Assembly (NCBI GenBank): GCA_028826165.1
Contig: JAPDFW010000103.1
Span: 262,501 to 326,500, forward strand
DNA: 64,000 bases
Reading direction: 5' to 3'
Source: Anaeramoeba ignava
Lineage: Eukaryota; Metamonada; Anaeramoebidae
In this document: one piece after another, positions 10,310 through 21,309 of the stretch
Layout of the letters: every line of letters starts with the position of its first letter
How positions within the stretch are numbered: position 1 is the first letter of the stretch
The notes under the pieces: model-generated
What the model saw: the letters and a program-made list of their open reading frames with translations, nothing else
Database searches by the model: none
What the model was told of the DNA's origin: nothing
Position numbers and translations under genes: made by a program

Positions 10310-11974
10310 TTAAATGAAATAAGTTTCAACTTCATCAACAACCCATGAAGAATAAGAACCAGCTAAATAACTTTTACCTTCATTTGTATTCCAAGTAATT
10401 CCATTAGGTAGATTATAACTATGACCAAAATTTGAATTACCAGGTTGTAAATTAGAATTTAACCAAATATCATTATATCCATTTCCACCACCAAATAATG
10501 GACCATAACTATTATAGTTTGAATGAATTGCATATCCTTCATGACCTTGTTTAATTGTAAACTTTGCAGGTATTCTATCCCCTTTATCATTTCTTAATGA
10601 AAAAATAAATGCATTTGAATCATTAATCCATTCTCCACCTGTTGAATATTTAAATCCAACTTGAGTAAAACCTCCAAAAATAAAATTATCTTTTGTTTTG
10701 ATAATAATTAATGTTTTTACTTTCCCATCAACTGCTTTATGCCAATTTTGACAATTAAATCCATCTTTTTTTGCTGAAAATCCTTTTTTCATTTTAGAAA
10801 AAAAATCATTATCATTTATCCATTCTTGTAATTTCTTAACATATTCAATATCTTTAATAATTTCTGAATCTGAAAATTGAGGAAAATTCTTTTTTAATTC
10901 AATCTCTGCTTTCAAATCTTGATTTTCTTTCTTCCATTTCTCCTCAATTTCTTTGTTTTTATCTTCAACTTCTTTCTTCCATTTCTCTTCAATTTCCTTT
11001 TCTTTGTTTTCAATTTCCTTCTCTTTTTTTTCAATTTCTTTGTTTTTCTCTTCAACTTCTTTCTTCCATTTATCTTCAATTTCCTTCTCTTTGTTTTCAA
11101 TTTCTTTTTGATTATCTTGAATAACTTTGTTTTGAATATCAACTAAAAAAGATTTAGGAAAAAAATCAAATTGTTTTAATTTATCAAAATCTTGTTTTGA
11201 AATTGAATCTTTATCAAATAATGAAAAAAAAGAATGAAATAATCTTTTCTTTTCAATTCCTTTTTCTTTTTCTTTTTCTTTTTCTTTCTTTCCTTTTAAT
11301 CTTTCATTTCTTTTTTCAATCCAATTATTTAAAAATTGAAAAAAATCAAATTGAAAAATTTCTTTTTTTTCTTGTTTAAATTGAATAAATTTGATAATTT
11401 CTTCTTTAGTTAAATTGAATAAATTCTCATTATTCTGAATTTGGGAAAAATTTTGATTTATTAATTCAAAACATTTTATTTCAATTTCATTTGAATTTAA
11501 ATTTCGATTTTGAAATAAAAATTGGAAAAAATTTGAATAATTAATTGAATTTAAAATTTTTTTTTGAATAATTTCTTTCAATAAATTTAATTTAAAATAA
11601 ATTGAAATTTCTAATAATTGAATAAGATTTTCTTGATTCTCAAAAGAAATATTTCCATAATAAATATAACTCAAAATTGATTCCATTTCTTTTTTATTAA
11701 ATTGATTTAAAGAAATAGAAAGAGATTCTTGTCTTAATGACTCATTAAAAAAAGGAGATCTTGAAGATAAAATTGATTTATGAACTTTAATTTCAAAAGG
11801 ATTTGATTTATTCTCAACAAAAATTGAAAAATCTTTAAATGAATTTCCATTTAAAAGGTTTGAATAATTTTTAATTAAATTTTTTGTTACTTTTTTTTCT
11901 AAATTTTTCATTTCATTTTCATTTTGATTTTGATTTGCATTTTCAATTTGGTTGTTATTATTATCATTATCCAT
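10310..11974 (-). CDS. BTB - coiled coil - TLDc protein (554 aa)
   Basis: Intronless. An Asn/Gln-rich start is followed by a BTB/POZ domain at about residues 40-140 ('FKDFSIFVENKSNPFEIKVH', 'SILSSRSPFF', 'ILSYIYYGNI'). Next come a helical BACK-like stretch and a long charged coiled coil at about 270-380 made of near-repeats such as 'KEIEEKWKKEVEDKN'. A TLDc-like domain fills about 385-554 ('FIFGGFTQVGF', 'NDSNAFIFSLRND', 'SYLAGSYSSWVVDEVETYFI'). TLDc domains are linked to oxidation resistance and V-ATPase regulation in animals; in amoeboid protists they form large families of unknown role. A duplicated, broken copy lies at 33082-34803. Confidence 0.88.
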   Translation of the reverse strand: MDNDNNNNQIENANQNQNENEMKNLEKKVTKNLIKNYSNLLNGNSFKDFSIFVENKSNPFEIKVHKSILSSRSPFFNESLRQESLSISLNQFNKKEMESILSYIYYGNISFENQENLIQLLEISIYFKLNLLKEIIQKKILNSINYSNFFQFLFQNRNLNSNEIEIKCFELINQNFSQIQNNENLFNLTKEEIIKFIQFKQEKKEIFQFDFFQFLNNWIEKRNERLKGKKEKEKEKEKGIEKKRLFHSFFSLFDKDSISKQDFDKLKQFDFFPKSFLVDIQNKVIQDNQKEIENKEKEIEDKWKKEVEEKNKEIEKKEKEIENKEKEIEEKWKKEVEDKNKEIEEKWKKENQDLKAEIELKKNFPQFSDSEIIKDIEYVKKLQEWINDNDFFSKMKKGFSAKKDGFNCQNWHKAVDGKVKTLIIIKTKDNFIFGGFTQVGFKYSTGGEWINDSNAFIFSLRNDKGDRIPAKFTIKQGHEGYAIHSNYNSYGPLFGGGNGYNDIWLNSNLQPGNSNFGHSYNLPNGITWNTNEGKSYLAGSYSSWVVDEVETYFI

Positions 11975-12340
11975 TTTGTTTTTTGTTTTTTGTTTTTTGT
12001 GTTTTTGTTTTTGTTTTTTAAAAAAAAGGAAAAAAATGAAAAAAAAAAATTTAAAAAAAAATGAATAAAAAAAGTGGATTTTGAAAATAAATAAATATAA
12101 AAAATAAGAATAAATTTAAATTAATAATTAATTTAATTTTCTTTTTAATTTATTATTTTAAATTAATTTATTAATAAATTATTATTATTTTTTATTAATT
12201 TTTATTATTAAAAAAAAGGAAATTTATTTTAATTTAATTTTTAATTTAATTTTTTTTTGGAATTTAAAAATTATTAATAAATTTAAATTTAAAAACAAAT
12301 TTCTAAATTAATATTAATTCAATTTAATTCAAAAAGATAA
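11975..12340. other. Upstream region of the BTB-TLDc gene, AT-rich
   Basis: On the minus strand, T-rich and CAT-containing sequence (12000-12065) precedes the start of the BTB-TLDc gene. The rest is A/T sequence in which I see no gene. Confidence 0.5.
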
Positions 12341-13806
12341 AATTTTAATTTCAAAAAAATCAATTTTCAAAATATTTTTAAATAATAAAATATTTAAATC
12401 TAAAACATTAAATTATTATTTTAATAATAAAATTAAATATTAAATTATATTTTTAAATTAATTTATAAATTAAATATTAAATTAAACCTATTTTTATTTT
12501 TTATATTTTTATGTTAAATATTTAAATAATAGAATATTTAAATCTAAAGCAATAAATTATTATTTTAATAATAAAATTAAATATTAAATTATATTTTTAA
12601 ATTAATTTATAAATTAAATACTAAATTAAATCTATTCTTATTTTTATATTTATATGTTAAATATTTAAATAATAAAATATTTAAATCTAAAACAATAAAT
12701 TATTATTTTAATAATAAAATTAAATATTAAATTATATTTTTAAATTAATTTATAAATTAAATATTAAATTAAATCTATTCTTATTTTTATATTTTTATGT
12801 TAAATATTTAAATAATAAAAATATTTAAATCTAAAAACAATAAATTATTATTTTTTAAACATAAAATTAAATATTAAATTATATTTTTAAATTAATTTAT
12901 TAATTAAATATTAAATTAAACCTATTCTCATTTTTATATTTATGTGTTAAATATTTAAATAATAAAATATTTAAATCTAAAACAATAAATAAATTATTTT
13001 ATTGTTTCTTCATAAAATTAAATATTAAATTATATTTTTAAATTGATTTTTAAATTAAATAAATTCAAAATTTGATTTGTTCTTTATTTTTATATTTATA
13101 TGTTAAATATTTGAATAATAAAATATTTAAATCTAAAACATTAAATTATTATTTTAAACATAAAATTAAATATTAAATTATATTTTTAAATTAATTTATA
13201 AATTAAATATTAAATTAAACTTATTCTTATTTTCTATATTTATATGTTAAATATTTAAATAATAAAATATTTAAATCTAAAACAATAAATTATTATTTTA
13301 ATAATAAAATTAAATATTAAATTATATTTTTAAATTAATTTATAAATTAAAAATAATAAATTAAATATATTCTTATTTTTATATTTATATGTTAAATATT
13401 TAAATAATAAAATATTTAAATATAAAACATTAAATTACTATTTTAATAATAAAATTAAATATTAATTTATATTTTTAAATTAATTTATAAATTAAATATT
13501 AAATTAAATCTATTTTCGTTTTTATATTTATATGTTAAATATTTAAATAATAAAATATTTAAATTTAAAACATTAAATTATTATTTTAATAATGAAATTA
13601 AATATTAAATTATATTTTTAAATTAATTTATAAATTAAATATTAAATTAAATCAATTCTTATTTTTTATATTTATATGTTAAATATTTAAATAATAAAAT
13701 ATTTAAATCTAAAATATTAAATTATTATTTTAGACATAAAATTAAATATTAAATTATATTTTTAAATTGATTTATAAATTAAATATTAAATTAAATCTAT
13801 TCTCAT
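12340..13806. repeat. Tandem array of about ten units of roughly 144 bases
   Basis: The landmark ATGTTAAATATTTAAATAA (with small variants) recurs near 12511, 12654, 12797, 12942, 13099, 13243, 13389, 13531 and 13676, mostly 142-146 apart with one step of about 157. Each unit also holds 'TTAAATCTAAAACA' and 'AATTATATTTTTAAATTAAT'. It resembles satellite DNA with nucleosome-sized spacing. It ends exactly where an RCC1-BTB gene fragment begins. Confidence 0.85.
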
Positions 13807-13810
13807 TTTT

Positions 13811-13930
13811 TATTGATTTTGATTATTAAATTTGTTAATTAATAAATCAAATAAATTTGGATTTGTTTGATTTAATTGAAGATAATCAATTCCAATTTGA
13901 AGTTCATCAATAATTTCTTGTGTAATTTTT
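13811..13930 (-). pseudogene. Orphan 3' fragment of an RCC1-BTB gene
   Basis: Read on the minus strand, this matches the last 35 or so codons of the RCC1-BTB genes at 5276-8861 (for example 'LFDLLINKFNN' and its stop). It is bounded by the 144-base array on one side and unrelated sequence on the other. It is a relic of a fourth copy. Confidence 0.75.
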
Positions 13931-14067
13931 CAAAATAAAATCTATTCCAAAATTTTCTTTTCAAAAACTTTTTATTTGTTCTCAATCTTTTTAAAATAAA
14001 CAATAAAATTTCAAAAAATTAATCAATTTGAAAACCAAATTTAAAATTCATCAAATAATAAATCTAT

Positions 14068-16823
14068 TTAATTATCTTCAGTTCGAGCACAAAAACATTT
14101 ATGAAAAAAACCCTTTTTTTTTGGAAACATTTTTTCTTTTAAAAGAGTTTTAATTTCTTCATTTTCTGTTAAATCAAGTGCAGTTTTTCCCTTTTAAATT
14201 AAGGAATATAAAAAATAAGAACATTTTGATTAAAATTCTTCTTTTTTTTTGGAAAGTAAAAATATTTTCATTTAAATTTTACTTCCTAAATTTTCAAAAA
14301 ATAAAACAATATAAATTTCAAATGAAATTGTTTTTTTTTCAAATCTAATTATTTTATTTACAAAATCTCTTTTGAAAACAGAAGCTTTTGCATTTAGTAA
14401 TTCTTTTACAATTTCAACACTACCAATTTGTGCTGAAAACATAAGAGCAGTTTCTCCCTAAATTAATTAATTTTTATTGATAAATATTTTTCAATTACAA
14501 TTTTCATAAATAAATACTGCCTAAAAATTAAAAATTCAAAAAATTCAATTAAAAATTCAATTAAAAATTCAATTAAAAATTTTAAAAAGAATTCACAAAA
14601 TTTTGTAAATCAACATTTGCTCCTTGAGCAATTAATTCTTTTGCAACTTCAAAATGAACAAAATTTGAAGCAAAATGTAAAGCACTATTACTCTAATTAA
14701 TTCAAAAAAAAAGAAGAAGAAAAATATGACATTTTTTTTTAGAATTTGGAATATTTTTTTTTTTGGAAAATTTACTTCCTTTTAAAAAAAAAATAAATTA
14801 AAATAAAAAATTTAATAAGAAGAAAGTTTTTTCTTGAAATTACATGATCAGTATGATTTATTTCTGCATCATATTTTATTAGTTCTTGAACCATAGCTAA
14901 ATTTCCATATCTTGAAGCAAATATTAAAGGAGTTACTTTCTTAAAATTAAATCAATATTAAATCAATATTAAATCAAAATTAAATAAATTTAAATCAAAA
15001 TATTAAATCAAAATTAAATCAAAATTAAATCAAATTTAAATCAAATTAAATTAAAATTAAATATAAATTAAATCAAATTTAAATCAAAATTAAATCAAAA
15101 TTAAATCAATCAAAATTAAATCAATATTAAATTAAAATTAAATCGAAATTAAATCAAAATTAAATCAAAATAAAAAATTTCTTTTGAAAAATATTTCATT
15201 TTCAAATCTTATTTTCATAATAATAATAATAATAATAAAAAAAACAATTATTAAATTTGAATATAAAAAAATTGTTTTAATTAATTTATTGAGACAAGAT
15301 AAACCTTATCACAACAATTTGGATCTGCTTTGTTTTCAAGTAAATAACGAAGAACATCCAACTGCCCATTTTGAGAAGCAATTAATAAAGGAGTTGAACC
15401 CTTTAAGAATATTTAAAATGAATTTTTGAATTTTAATTTTGATTTTTATTTTGAATTAAAAATTTACATTCTATTTCAAACAAAATAAAATCATTAATTT
15501 TCATCTTCTTTATTAAAAAAAGAAAATGCAATTTATTTTACCAATGTTTGTTTTTCAATATCAGCTTGATTTTCCACTAAATATTGAACAATTTCTAAAC
15601 TTCCTTGGTCAGATGCATAATGAAGAGGAGTCCATCCCTTTTAATAATAATAATAATTTTAAATAATCAAAATAATTTTAAATAAAACAAAATTTACATT
15701 TAAACAAAAATAAAAATTTAAATTAATTTTAAATAAATAAAATTTAAATTGATTTTTAAATAAATAAATTGATTTTAAATAAATAAATTGATTTTAAATA
15801 AATAAATTAATTTTAAATAAATTGAATTGAATTTTAAATAAATTAAATTGATTTTAAAATAAATAAATTAATTTTAAATAAATAAAATTGATTTTAAATA
15901 AATAAATTGATTTTAAATAAATGAATTGGGATTTTAAATAAATAAATTGATTTTTAAATAGATGAATTGATTTTTAAATAAATAAATAAATTTTAAATAA
16001 AATAAATTGATTTTAAATAAAATGATTTTAAATAAATAAATAAATTTTTTAAATAAATAAATTGATTTTAAATAAATTAAATTTATTTTAAATAAATAAA
16101 TTGATTTTAAATAAATAAATTCATTTTAAATAAATAAATTGATTTTTAAATAAATAAATTGATTTTAAATAGATGAATTGATTTTAAATAAATAAATTCA
16201 TTTTTAAATAAATGAAGTTGATTTGAAATAAAAATGAATTGAATTCATTTTAAATAAATAAATTGATTTTAAATAAATGAATTGATTTTAAATAAATAAA
16301 TTGATTTTAAATAAATAAATTGATTTTTAAATGAATTGATTAATTTTAAATAAATAAATTGATTTTAAATAAATAAATTGATTTTAAATAAATAAATTGA
16401 TTTTAAATAAATAAATTGATTTTAAATAAATAAATTCATTTTAAATAAATAAATTGATTGATTTTAAATAAATAAATTGATTTTAAATAATTGAATTGAT
16501 TTTAAATAAATAAATTGAATTGATTTTAAATAAATAAATGAATTGATTTTAAATGAATTGATTTTAAATAAATAAATGGATTGGTTTGAATACTCCTAAA
16601 TCTTGATTAATATCTACTCCTTGTGAAACAAGCATTTTTATTGAAGAAATATCATTTTTTTCAATAGCTTCTTGAAGGGTATAAAGTTCCTTTTATTTAA
16701 ATATAAAAAAATTTTTTTTTTAATTGAATAATTTCTCAATTTATTTTTATTTGCATTTTTATTATTTATAATTTAAATTATAAAAGAAAAAATTGGAAAA
16801 TTATTTACTAAAAGATAATCCAT
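14068..16823 (-). CDS. Ankyrin-repeat protein, one repeat per exon (237 aa)
   Basis: Eight exons on the minus strand: 16823-16809, 16689-16594, 15637-15542, 15400-15305, 14939-14844, 14692-14597, 14457-14362 and 14190-14068, all GT-AG and all phase 0. The first exon encodes only MDYLL. The six internal exons are each exactly 96 bases (32 codons) and each encodes one ankyrin unit, for example 'GWTPLHYASDQGSLEIVQYL', 'GSTPLLIASQNGQLDVLRYL' and 'GETALMFSAQIGSVEIVKEL'. The last exon adds a partial repeat and a basic, Cys-containing tail ending CFCARTEDN. Ankyrin repeats bind other proteins; no partner is evident. Confidence 0.85.
14942..15180. repeat. Intronic AAATCAAAATT-type repeat
   Basis: Irregular copies of AAATTAAATCAAAATTAAATC fill the intron between the fourth and fifth ankyrin exons. 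Confidence 0.75.
15655..16592. repeat. Intronic array of units near 19 bases
   Basis: The second intron of the ankyrin gene is filled by repeats of the type ATTTTAAATAAATAAATTG with frequent small length changes. Confidence 0.85.
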
Positions 16824-16849
16824 TTCAAATAAAAAGAAAAAAAATAAAA

Positions 16850-16938
16850 AAAAAAAAAAAAATAAAAAGAAAGTGAAAAATAATTTTTTTCATTTTTTTC
16901 ATTTTTTTCATTTTTTTTTCATTTTTTAATTTAATTAA
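16850..16938 (+). promoter_or_regulatory. T-rich element with four spaced CATs before the Rag-type gene
   Basis: CAT triplets recur about every 10 bases in a T tract just upstream of the ATG at 16939. This is one of the clearest examples of the recurrent upstream motif. Confidence 0.4.
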
Positions 16939-18711
16939 ATGAATCCAACAAAAAGAAAAATTTTATTAATTGGTCGTTCAGGAAGTGGAAAAACATCAAT
17001 GCGTTCAGTAATTTTTGCAAATTTTCAAAAATGAAATAAAAAAAAGAAAAAGAAAAATTAAAAAGAAAATTAAAAAAATTTTATTTCAAAATTTAAAAAT
17101 CAAAATATGAAATAAAATTTTAAAATTAAATACATAAAAAATTAAACTTAATTAAATTGATATAGATTCATAAATTTGATGTAAGATTTCTTGGGAATTT
17201 AATTTTAAATTTATGGATTGTGGAGGTAAAAAAATTATTTTAAAAAATTAAATTTTTGAAATTAAATTAAATAAATTATTTTAAAAATTAAATTAAAAAT
17301 AAATTATTATGAAAAAATTAAATTAATAAATTATTTTAAAATTAAATTAATAAATTATTATAAAATTAATAAAATTAATAAATTATTTTAAAATTAAATT
17401 AATAAAATTTTGAAATTAAATTTTAAAATTAAATAAATAAATTATTTTAAAATTAAATTAATAAATTATTTTGAAATTAAATTAATTTTAAATTATTTTT
17501 AAAATTAAATTAATAAATTATTATTAAATTAAATTAATAAATTCTATTATTAAAAATTAAATTAATAAATTTTTTAAAATTAAAATAAAATTTTAAAAAA
17601 ATAAATTATTTTTAAAAATTAAATTAATTAATAAATTATTAAAATTAAATTAAATTAATAAATTATTATTAAATTAAATTAATAAATTATTATTAAATTA
17701 AATTAATAAACTATTTTGAAATTAAATTAATAAATTATTAATAAATTAAATTAATAAATTATTTTAAAATTAAATTAATAAATTATTCTGAAATTAAATT
17801 ATTAAATCATTTTAAAATTAAATTAATAAATTATTTTGAAATTATTTTAAAATTATTTTGAAATTATTAGGTCAAGATTCTTATTTAGAAAATTTTTTCG
17901 GTTCTCAAAGAGATCGAGTTTTTCGTAACGTTGAAGTTCTTATTTATGTTTTTGACGTTACAAGAAAAGATACTGAAAAAGTAAAATTTCATTTTTTATA
18001 AAACAAAACAAATAGATTATAAAATTTATAAAACAAAAACAATAGGATTTAAATTATCTTGAATCATCAGTTTTTGCACTTTCGGAATTTTCACCAGAAT
18101 CCAAAATATTCTGTTTAATCCACAAAGTGGATCTTATACCTGAAGAAGAACGAGAAAATGTGATTGAATCATATAAAGAGGAAATTATGAAATTTTTAAG
18201 TAAATTTTCAGAAATATTAGAAAATCCATTGAAAGTAACTTGTTTTGGAACATCAATTTGGAACGAAACATTATTTTTGGCTTGGTCAAAAATAGTTTAT
18301 TCTTTGATTCCAAAAATTCAACTTTTGGAAGAGCATTTACATAGTTTTTGTCAAATTTGTGATGCAGAAGAAGTTGTTTTATTTGAACGCTCAACTTTTC
18401 TTGTCATTTCTGCTTCTTCTTCAAAAACTTATCAAGATATTCATCGATTTGAAAAAATATCAAAATTTATTAAGCATTTTAAATTAAGTTGCAATAAAGC
18501 TCATTCTCCTTTTCAAAGTATGGAAATTCGCAACAGATTTTTCACAGCTTTTGTTGATTCTTTTACTGCAAATAGTTATATTCTTGTTATTATTTCTGAT
18601 CCTCAAATTGAAAATGCTGCTATTTCTTTAAATATTCAAGTTGCAAGAAATCATTTTGAAAATTTAGTTCAAAAAACTAGAGGAAATGATGATAATGCTC
18701 TTGTGATTTAG
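16939..18711 (+). CDS. RagA/Gtr1-type GTPase, front half apparently damaged
   Basis: The start [12 protein letters not shown] with P-loop GRSGSGKT, the '[10 protein letters not shown]' strand, 'CGGQD', '[13 protein letters not shown]' and the G4-like 'HKVD' identify a Rag/Gtr GTPase. The long C-terminal half (18046-18711) fits the roadblock-like dimerisation part. Rag dimers recruit TORC1 to the lysosome in response to amino acids. Usable pieces are 16939-17034, 17166-17225, 17871-17980 and 18046-18711. The front does not join cleanly: the segment normally holding switch I is missing, and at 17211-17220 one base is absent where codons for Trp-Asp-Cys are expected. The 3' exons are intact. It could be a decaying copy, or carry sequence errors. 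Confidence 0.6.
17230..17860. repeat. Intronic AAATTAAATTAATAAATTATTTT-type repeat region
   Basis: About 600 bases of irregular AT repeats with a 20-25 base period fill the intron before the 17871 exon of the Rag-type gene. Confidence 0.8.
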
Positions 18712-18881
18712 TTGGATTTTTTAAACCAAAAAATATTTTTTCTTTTTGTTTTTTTCTTCTTTTATTTTCTTCTTCTTTTTTTCTGAAACAAAAACGAAGA
18801 AAATAATTTTCCAGATTAAATTTCCAAAATTAAAAAAAATTTTTTTAACTTAAATTTTAACTTAAATTTCTGTTTTTGTTT

Positions 18882-20575
18882 TCAATTATTTTGATTTGAT
18901 TTTTCTTCAACTTCTTCAAATAATTTATCTCTAATTAAAGGTAAAATTGATTCAAAAGCCATTAATAATCTGTTATCTAAAGTATTTGAACAAACAATTC
19001 TACCATTAGAAGAATTCAAAACAACACCTCCTGAACTATTTTATAAAAAAGAAAAAATAAAATTTTTTTTTTTAGGGAATTTTTTTTGACAGTTTTTTTT
19101 TCGACTTTTTTTTTTATTTACCAAAATGGAACTGATTTTCCTTTTTGTTTTGGAGGTGGAAGATATTGAGAACGCAATAATTTAATTTCGCAATCTTTAG
19201 AGGTAATTTCTTTATATTTTTCTATTGCTTTTGGAATTGCTTCATTAACAATTTTAACGTCACAATGTCTGCATTGAAGGATAACTTTTGGTTCTCTTAA
19301 TTTTAATAAACCCTTTTAATAAAAATGAATTAGTTTTTTTTTTTGTCATTTCTTTTTTCTTTTAAAAAGATACTTGAATTATTAATTTTTCAATTAATTG
19401 TTCATATTGAGGTGATGGTTTTCCAATTTCTGTTAATTTAAAATGAGCTTCTTTTAAAATTCTTTGAACTGCATTATATTTTGCTTTTAAAATTGCCAAT
19501 CTTGTTGAATTAATAATTGTTGAATTTTGACTAAAATTTTTACAAATTTAATTTATAATTTAATTTTGAATTTATTTATAATTTTATTTATAATTTAATT
19601 TTGATTTGATTTATAATTTAATTTTGATTTTGAATTTAATTTATAATTTTATTTATAATTTTATATTGAATTTAATTTATAATTTTATTTTATAATTTAA
19701 TTTATAATTTAATTTATAATTTATTTATAATTTTATTTATAATTTAATTTATAATTTATTTATAATTTTATTTATAATTTTATTTATAATTTAATTTATA
19801 ATTTAATTTTGAATTTAATTTATAATTTTATTTATAATTTTATTTATAATTTTATTTATAATTTTATTTTGAATTTAATTTATAATTTTATTTATAATTT
19901 AATTTATAATTTAATTTATAATTTAATTTTTGATTTAATTTATAATTTAATTTATAATTTAATTTTGATTTAATTTATAATTTAATTTATAATTTAATTT
20001 ATAATTTAATTTATAATTTAATTTATAATTTTATTTATAATTTTATTTATAATTTTATTTATAATTTAATTTTGAATTTAATTTATAATTTGATTTATAA
20101 TTTTATATTGAATTTAATTTATAATTTTATTTATAATTTTATTTATAATTTTATTTATAATTTTATTTATAATTTAATTTATTATTTTATTTATAATTTT
20201 ATTTATATTTTAATTTATAATTTAATTTATAATTTTATTTATAATTTAATTTATAATTTAATTTATAATTTAAATTTGAATTCGAAATTTAAATTTGTAC
20301 ATTTTCTTTTCTGCTAAAATTTTCTTTTTTTTTCTTTCATATTCATCATCAACTAATTGAAATTCTTGATTCATTAAATTTCTTTTTTCAACTTTAAATA
20401 AATTTTCTGCATCTTTTTTTTGTTTTTCAAGTCTTTCTTTTCTTTGATTATCAATTTGCTCAATCATTCTTTCAAAAGTTTCAACAACTTCTTGATCTGT
20501 TAATTTAGCTCTTTTTTTCTGTTTTTGCTTTTTTTCTTCTTGATTTTTTTCTTGTTTGTTTTTTTCTTGTTTCAT
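18882..20575 (-). CDS. V-type proton ATPase subunit E (258 aa)
   Basis: Exons on the minus strand are 20575-20301, 19530-19374, 19312-19122 and 19035-18882; the frame closes at every junction. The N-terminal half is a long charged helix ('VVETFERMIEQIDNQRKERL', 'FKVEKRNLMNQEF') as in the peripheral stalk of the V-ATPase. The C-terminal part carries the family's conserved core: 'EPKVILQCRHCD', 'SGGVVLNSSNGRIVCSNTL' and 'DNRLLMAFESILP'. Subunit E pairs with G to link the V1 and V0 sectors of the pump acidifying endosomes and lysosomes. The extra Lys/Gln-rich N-terminus makes it somewhat longer than the roughly 226 aa animal protein. Confidence 0.9.
19555..20290. repeat. Intronic TTTATAATTTTA/TTTATAATTTAA array
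   Basis: The first intron of the V-ATPase E gene is about 700 bases of 12-base units alternating TTTATAATTTTA and TTTATAATTTAA, with a few TTTTGAA variants. Confidence 0.9.
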
Positions 20576-20811
20576 TTTTTAATCTTTTTTTTTTATTAAA
20601 AAAATTGAAAAAAAAAAAATGAAAAAAAAATTTAAAAAAAAAAATTTTTCAAATTAAAATAAAAAGTGGTTTTAATCCATAAATTTTATTTAGATGACTC
20701 ATTATAAAAAGATTTAATAATTTTATTTTCTTTTTGCTTTATTTTTGTTTTATCAAAAAATCAATAAAATTTTTCTTTTTAATTTTTCTTTTTATTTTTA
20801 ATAAAGAAAAT

Positions 20812-21200
20812 TTAACCACCATGTAAACTAGATAAAAAAGCAATTCGATCATTTTGTTGAATTTCATAATTTTCTTCATCTAAAAGAGCCCAATCAATTT
20901 CATTAACTAAAACCATAATTCCAGGACGACTAAGAAGATATAAAAGAAAAAATTTTTTAATTAAATTTTTATTTAAATTTTTTATTTAAATTTTTATTTT
21001 AATTTTTTATTTAAATTTTTTATTTACATTTGTAATTCATTTGTCACAAATTCTTCTTGTCTTGATTTCATTAAATTTTCTTTAATCCAAATAATTAAAT
21101 GTTTTAAATGTGTTATTTCTTTTGGAAGTGTTGTTTTAACTTCTTTTTGTTTTTCAACTAAAGCATCTAATCCTCCTAAAAATTCTATTGTAACATTCAT
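20812..21200 (-). CDS. URM1: Ubiquitin-related modifier 1 (96 aa)
   Basis: Two exons on the minus strand (21200-21028 and 20929-20812). The protein begins [14 protein letters not shown], contains '[16 protein letters not shown]' and ends '[11 protein letters not shown]'. The C-terminal Gly-Gly directly before the stop is the group activated by the E1-like Uba4/MOCS3 and thiocarboxylated. Urm1 serves as sulfur carrier for 2-thiolation of wobble uridine in cytosolic tRNAs and as a protein modifier. Length fits the family (about 100 aa). It lies just upstream of V-ATPase E in the same orientation. Confidence 0.92.
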
Positions 21201-21309
21201 TTTGTTTTCTTTTATTTTCTTTTATTTAATTTAAAATGAAAGAAGAAAAAGGAGAAAGAAAGAGAAAAAAAATGAAAAATTGAAAAAGAAAAAAAAATCG
21301 GATAAATAA

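Noticed and set aside
10912-11379. Small frames overlapping the coiled coil of the BTB-TLDc gene
   Set aside because: Shadows of the charged coiled-coil codons in other frames, with no independent support.
12340-13806. CRISPR-like direct repeats
   Set aside because: Units are contiguous with no unique spacers, are about 144 bases long, and the genome is eukaryotic.
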